From: Dromiciops gliroides
Taxonomy: Eukaryota > Chordata > Mammalia > Microbiotheria > Microbiotheriidae
NCBI RefSeq assembly: GCF_019393635.1
Contig: NC_057863.1
Coordinates: 642,417,306 to 642,481,305 of the forward strand
DNA length: 64,000 bases
Direction of reading: 5' to 3'
Part shown: piece after piece, positions 45,248 to 64,000 of the stretch
Position numbering within the stretch: position 1 is the first letter of the stretch
Layout: every line of letters begins with the position of its first letter
The notes under the pieces: generated by a model
What the model was told of the DNA's origin: nothing
What the model saw: the letters and a program-made list of their open reading frames with translations, nothing else
Databases searched by the model: none
Translations under genes and position numbers: made by a program

Positions 45248-46226
45248 AGACTCAAGTCCGAGCGTTTTTATTTCATGAACAAAACTACAACTGTACAGTA
45301 ACTAGGAAGGTAGAGTCCTCCCCGTCCTAAATGCCCACAGATCTGAGGCTGGTGAGAAGGGGGTAAGGGCAGGATGAGCCGAGGCTGAAAGGAGGTGGGG
45401 GGGACAGAACTGGGGCGAGGGAGAAGGTGCAGCTAGTGTAGAAGAGAGTCCATCGCCCCTTAGCCCTACCACACGCTAGGTCAAGAGGGTCGCCGAGAAG
45501 GGACCAGGGACAGGGGTGTTTGACCTGAGCCCTTGGATCATACTGTCCAGGCTTCCTGGCCCCCCAATCCCTTATTTCCCTGTTGGTTATGTGTGGTGAA
45601 TGGCTAGGGGAGGGAGGCATGGGGTATGGGGAAGGGCCCCAGGGGAAGGGCCCCTGCATCCTCAGATGTGGCAAAGTGAGGTGCGTGGCCAAAGCAGCAG
45701 ACATGTGCAAATCAGCATGAGAGAAGGGAAAGGATGAGATGTGCGCTGTCCCTTCCCCGCTCCAAAGATCAGGCAGCAGAAGCAAGGTGGGAGTGGTGGC
45801 CATATTGCTTTGTTCATCATGCATTTTGGTGAGTCAGAAGGACCCCCACCCCCTCGGTCCTATCCGGTGGGTAGAGGAAGAGGTGAAGAAAGGGAGGCAC
45901 GGGCCAGGGGAGTGTAGATGCCCCCCGATCCTTTGTTACAGTATTAGACAAATTAACAGGCAGGCCCCTGCCCCCACCTCACCCTACTCCCACTCCTTTG
46001 GCGTGACTGTGACGTGCATGGAGGCCAAGGAGCTTTCTAGGCCCCAGGAGGGGTAGATACCCCCCCCTCCCAACCCATCAATCAGGGGCAGCCCTTTCTT
46101 GAGGCAGAGCCAGGGAGCCCGGAAGGCTAGAAGAGAAGAACAGAGGAAAGGGAGTGAATGATTGCATCCAGCTTGCACACCTCCCTCCCCTCTTCAAATG
46201 CCTGGGCCCCCCAGCCTTACCCTGGG
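45248..46226 (-). other. SCN1B: SCN1B 3' UTR with AATAAA
   Basis: About 960 repeat-free bases after the stop, ending at a minus-strand AATAAA at 45267-45272 in an A/T-rich spot. The length is comparable to other mammalian SCN1B 3' UTRs; the exact cleavage point is not visible. Confidence 0.6.
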
Positions 46227-53702
<7,476 letters not shown>

Positions 53703-53787
53703 GACGCCCGCCGGCCCGGGGCTCTGCTCTGGGTGTCCGCAGAGCGGCTCGGTCCCGCTCGCCTGGGCTCAGCGCCGCCCCCGGCCC

Positions 53788-53797
53788 GGTATTAATA
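53788..53797 (-). promoter_or_regulatory. SCN1B: TATA-like element upstream of SCN1B
   Basis: On the minus strand this reads CTATTAATAC within a very GC-rich stretch, about 90 bases upstream of the SCN1B ATG. It would place transcription start near 53765. Sequence match only. Confidence 0.35.
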
Positions 53798-54999
53798 GCG
53801 GCGGGAAGGAGGCGTCGGCAGCGCGCGGAATGTCCCCCGGAATGACCCCGGCGGGCGCAGCTGCTGTTGCGGCTGCGGCTGCGGCTCCCGCTCGGGCTTG
53901 AGCTCCGCGCTGTCACCCCCTTGGGCAGGACCGGGCCGGCGGGGGGGACGCGCCCCCCCCCGCTCCCGTTACCGGCGGGGGCTCAGCCCCGGAGCCCGGC
54001 GTCCAGGCATCCCAGCTGAGCCGGTTGCCCCTGCCCCCTTGCCAAGGGCTGGGGGGTCACGCCCGAGCTCCCCCCGCTCCCCCCCCCCACCCCCTTCGCG
54101 ACCGCTACTCGTCTCTCGGCCCCGCCCTGGACCGGGGCACATGTAGATGCCAGGAACCCTAAGCAGTTGCAACTAGATGTTGGGGAAGTGGGGTTCAAGG
54201 CATGTCCGTAGGAAGAGAGGCTCCCGGCTCTACGTGCACCTTTCCAAGCCGGGGTTCCTCTGTCTCCTGCGCACTGCAGCGGGAGGAGCTGGGGGGGGGG
54301 GGAAGAGAAGGGATGAATCAGAGCCGCGGGGGGGGGGGGGGGAGCAAGGAGGATGGGCCTGATGCATTGCAGCAGCCACTGCTGTGGCCGCCCCCCCTCG
54401 AAGGTCTGCTGGCCTAGTGCTACTTCGGGGACTCAGAGGCTCTGCGCCCCACAGGACCTTTTCAGACTGGGGAAGGGCTGACCCCATTTCCACAAGGAAC
54501 GGCATCCTTGCTCCCAGTCATGGGAGGGCATGTGAAGGGCAGGAACAAGCTGGAGATTGGAGACCAGAGTACCTAGGTCCCGGGGATGGCTGGGATTGGA
54601 TGGTGGAGGGTGGTAAGGAGTCAGAGGCACCAGACCCCTTGCCCCTCCACCCCCAGCCGCTGACTTTGCACCTTCACAGTACCATCGACATTCTGTGGCA
54701 GGAAATAATCGGGCATCTTTCCGGATTGGTCCCCCATACCCGGGCATGGGGCCAGAATCTTTGAGGGCTAGGTGGTCAGTAATCCCTGCTTTTCTCTCTG
54801 GCTCGGACCCATATTCTTTCTCTTCCCCCAGCTCCCATCCTTTTCTACCAGTTCCAGGTAGAACAAGGCCTGGGGCGTGCTGTGAAGGTGAATAGCACAT
54901 TGACCAACAAAAAGAGGTATTGCCTGGCTCAGGTGGCTTCCTTCCCTCACTTCCCCAAGGGAGTGGGGTGGGGGTGGGGGTGGGGGTGGGGAATGGAAA

Positions 55000-55375
55000 A
55001 AGCCTAGGACTTAGAATCAATGCGTCACTCTATGACCTTGGAAAAGGCCTCTTTTCCCCAGAGCTTATTTTCTTCATTTGCAGAACCAGAGGGTTGGTCT
55101 AGATTGGGTTTAAAAAAAAAAGTCTTTTAAAATTCTAAACTATCAGAGTTAACCCAGACCCTAGATACATAAGCCTGGGGTACTAGTTTAAGGTTTAACA
55201 TGAATAAATACTGGGGGAAGCACTGTCTGTGGAGTTGGGTGACATTGGCTCATGGCTCATTTATTTCATTTAACAGCTGAATGACCAAGCAGGGCTATTC
55301 ACCTCTCTAAACTCCAATTTTCTTATCTGTAGAATGGGCACAATTGACCCACATCCTGATTGGAACCTGTCTTAA
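55000..55375 (+). mobile_element. Two old MIR-type SINE fragments
   Basis: First piece agggttggtctagattgggt; second piece ctccaattttcttatctgta. Strongly diverged. Confidence 0.45.
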
Positions 55376-55434
55376 TGTTTTCTGATTTTCTAATCTGTCT
55401 ATTAGTATATGACAAGGGGAAAAACATTGAACCT

Positions 55435-55760
55435 GTCACTAGAAGCCTTGATTTTGAATACTGGCTGTGCCATGGACTACCTATGTCACTTTAGACAAAT
55501 GATTTCACTTCTCTGGGTCTGTTTCCTCATCTATTAAATTATGGAGTTAACTCGGTGCCTTCTAAAGGGCCCTTCCAATTTGGGGGGGGGGGGAAATAAT
55601 GAGGGTTAAGTGACTTACCCCGGGTCACACAGTTATAAATGTCAAGTGTCTGAGGTCATATTTGAACTTAGGTCCTCCTGAATCCAGGGCTGGTGCTTTA
55701 TCCACTGTGCCACCTAGCCGCCTCCCTAATTTAAAATCTATGATCCCCAAAATCCTCATT
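55435..55760 (+). mobile_element. MIR3 SINE split by a WSINE1-like SINE
   Basis: Left part tttcctcatctattaaatta and gggcccttccaattt; right part taatttaaaatctatgatcc after the insertion. Confidence 0.65.
55582..55726 (-). mobile_element. WSINE1-like SINE nested in MIR3
   Basis: Minus-strand copy whose T-run is replaced by a 12-base G run. Confidence 0.9.
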
Positions 55761-56437
55761 TCCAACCTGAGCCACCTCTTGGACTGCACATGCTTCTGGC
55801 TGGGTCCTGTCTTTCTTGCTCTCTGGGGAGGAAACGCCCTCACAGATGAAATCACATCCTGTATCTGTAGAATGGTTCTCTGGGCAGAGTCACCTATGGA
55901 AGAGGAGGATGCAAACCCCCACAGGGTAGACAGGCCTCAGGAGGCTATGGTTCTGCTCCCCTTGAGGAAGAGCACAGGTCATTTCACAGATCCCTTGAGG
56001 TATAGGAGTCATGCTCACACACCCCTTAGCAAAGAGGGTGGCTTTGAGGATCAGGATGGAAGATGGAATGAGAGGGGTGTGAAGCAGCCCTTTGTAACTG
56101 TCAGCGTCCACTCCTGCAATTTCACACTCAGCCAGACTCCTAGCCAAGGCCTATTCTACCCCAAGGTAGGCTACTATGGAATCCCTGGACCACCCCACTG
56201 TCCCTCAACCTGAAGGGGCACCATCAAGGTGGGAGCCTGAATTCTTTGCATTCATCCCTAAGCTGGATACAAAAGATTTAAAACAAAACAAATTATGTAT
56301 CGTTTGGGATTATCCTCTGATTCTAGCATTAAAATACTGCTAATTCAAGAGATGGGGAATAGAAAAATTGTTGAGGAAGCGTATAGATGAAATGAAAGGA
56401 TGTAAAATACTTTATAAATCTTTAAGAATACCATGTA

Positions 56438-56589
56438 GGGGGCAGCTAGGTGGCGCAGTGGATAAAGCACCGGCCCTGGATTCAGGAGTACCTGAGTTCA
56501 AATCCAGCCTCAGACACTTGACACTTACTAGCTGTGTGACCCTGGGCAAGTCACTTAAGCCCCATTGCCCCGCAAAAAAAAAAAAAAAA
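56438..56589 (+). mobile_element. WSINE1-like SINE with target duplication
   Basis: Full-length copy with aagaataccatgta on each side. Confidence 0.95.
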
Positions 56590-56798
56590 AGAATACCATG
56601 TAAATGTCAGCGGTTATTATTAGGTGTTTTTCTGGACAGTGGACCTTGTCCGGTCAGTAAGGGGAGTCAGGGAGCTGATCTGTGCTCCCTAAATCGGCCC
56701 TCAGGTATCCCATCAAAGGCTGGTTCCTTGGCTCAGGACACTGGGGGGTTGGGTTTCTGATGGATTTATGAGGCACTGTGTCAAGGCCATGGTGCTTA

Positions 56799-56950
56799 GG
56801 GCAGCTGGGTGGCGCAGTGGATAAAGCACCAGCCCTGGATTCAGGAGGACCTGAGTTCAAATCCGACCTCAGACACTTGACGCTTACTAGCTGTGTGACC
56901 CCGGGCAAGTCACTTAACCTACATTGACACTCACACACACACACACACAG
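56799..56950 (+). mobile_element. WSINE1-like SINE ending in (CA)n
   Basis: Full-length body; the tail is replaced by a short CA run. Confidence 0.9.
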
Positions 56951-56952
56951 AG

Positions 56953-57010
56953 TGCTATGCAGGGTGTCCCTAAAGTCTTAATGCAATTTAAAACCATAAA
57001 AGTGACAACT
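56953..57010 (+). mobile_element. Possible Tc1/mariner end
   Basis: gcagggtgtccctaaagtct followed by taatgcaattt resembles the end of mariner-type elements. No partner inverted repeat was found, so this is tentative. Confidence 0.25.
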
Positions 57011-57164
57011 TCTGTCTGTGGTCCGTTTTGTCACTGAAGACTTGAAAGATTTCTGTGGAGCTGCCCCCATTGCCTTATTCCACCCCCTTCCCCACCTATC
57101 AGATATCCCAGGAGCCTGGCCTTCAAATATACCATGCTCCCTTGGTTGTCTCCAAATCATCCCA

Positions 57165-57807
57165 CGAGAACATTTCCGACCCTTTATTGGGGCTCCGTTT
57201 GCCCCAAATAAATATAATACATTAGACCCCATCTCTGGGGGGAACACTAGACAGTCAGCCTTCCCCTGTCCATAGGACTCCCCACCCTAGGTCTGTCCCC
57301 CTCTCTCAGGGGCAGCTTGACCCTTTCAAAATAAATTACCCAGAGGGGAAAAGGGGGGGTAGGAGCTACAGAGAAGGCCTTTGCAATCAGCTCCAGGATC
57401 ATCTCAAGTATCATCTGGGAGAGGGGGAGGCAGAAAGTTGTTGGAGGCTGGAGGCGGGTTTGGGGGGGGGGGGGCAAGAATATTATTCCCCCCCTTCCAC
57501 TGCCCCCAGTGTTCCCTCCCCAGGTACTAAAGTGCATCACAGCTCTGCAGCTGAAGTGTCCGACCATTCTCCCCGACATGGGGGGCACAGGGGATGGGAA
57601 GGAGTTGGGGACTGTTCTGTTCATAGGGTTTCAGAGATAAAAAGGTTATAGGTGTGTAGTGGGGGAAAGGAGGCACAGCAAGGGGCTTGGGAGAGGGTGG
57701 GGGGAAGCAGGCATCCCAAGGGTCCAGCACTGGTCCAGCAGTGGCGACTGAGGCTGTCCATCTGTCCATTCGTTGCAGGGTAGGTGGGAGGGGAAAGGAG
57801 GGGGTTC
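57165..57807 (-). other. GRAMD1A: GRAMD1A 3' UTR with AATAAA
   Basis: Repeat-free sequence after the stop runs to a minus-strand AATAAA at 57183-57188, giving a UTR of about 620 bases. An A-rich stretch on the other side offers no better signal. The end is inferred. Confidence 0.5.

Positions 57808-64000
<6,193 letters not shown>

Larger units (their letters stand above)
54421..57164. other. SCN1B to GRAMD1A spacer
   Basis: The first 500 bases continue GC-rich sequence upstream of SCN1B. The rest holds old MIR/MIR3 pieces, three WSINE1-like SINEs and a possible mariner end. No coding exon is supported. Confidence 0.6.

Overview
The window reads as a marsupial genome segment, probably an Australidelphian marsupial such as a dasyurid. 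It carries several dozen copies of a tRNA-headed SINE of the WSINE1 type, fewer MAR1-type SINEs with RTE-like tails, and an old background of MIR, MIR3, L2 and L3/CR1 fragments. Genes are vertebrate, intron-rich, and all lie on the minus strand. The species call is inference from the repeat families; the gene calls rest on translated exons whose GT-AG borders and phases agree.

Read from high to low coordinates (the direction of transcription), the order is GRAMD1A (3' part, 64000-57808), SCN1B (53702-46227), HPN (42417-29287), a decayed sulfotransferase-2-like gene (about 21375-18422), and a large gene for a NIDO plus multi-VWD secreted glycoprotein related to alpha-tectorin (17297 to beyond position 1). 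GRAMD1A-SCN1B-HPN is the gene order of human 19q13.1, seen here in reverse.

HPN assembles from 12 coding exons into exactly 417 codons, with the catalytic residues at the same positions as in human hepsin. SCN1B assembles from 5 exons into exactly 218 codons. GRAMD1A gives 509 C-terminal codons covering the ASTER/VASt domain, the membrane anchor and the C-terminal tail. The tectorin-like gene gives 16 coding exons and 1908 codons with no stop: a signal peptide, a NIDO domain, then at least five VWD units with C8 and TIL modules. It runs off the left edge. To my knowledge no such gene sits next to HPN in human, so it and the neighbouring SULT2-like relic are the most interesting items.

The genes do not form a pathway. 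They are a lipid-transfer protein at ER-plasma membrane contacts (GRAMD1A), a sodium-channel beta subunit (SCN1B), a membrane serine protease (HPN), an extracellular matrix-like or mucin-like glycoprotein, and a dead cytosolic sulfotransferase gene. The remaining sequence is introns and spacers filled with SINEs, old LINE fragments, GA/TG/AC microsatellites and one 78-bp tandem repeat. I saw no endogenous retrovirus, CRISPR array, or functional tRNA or rRNA gene.
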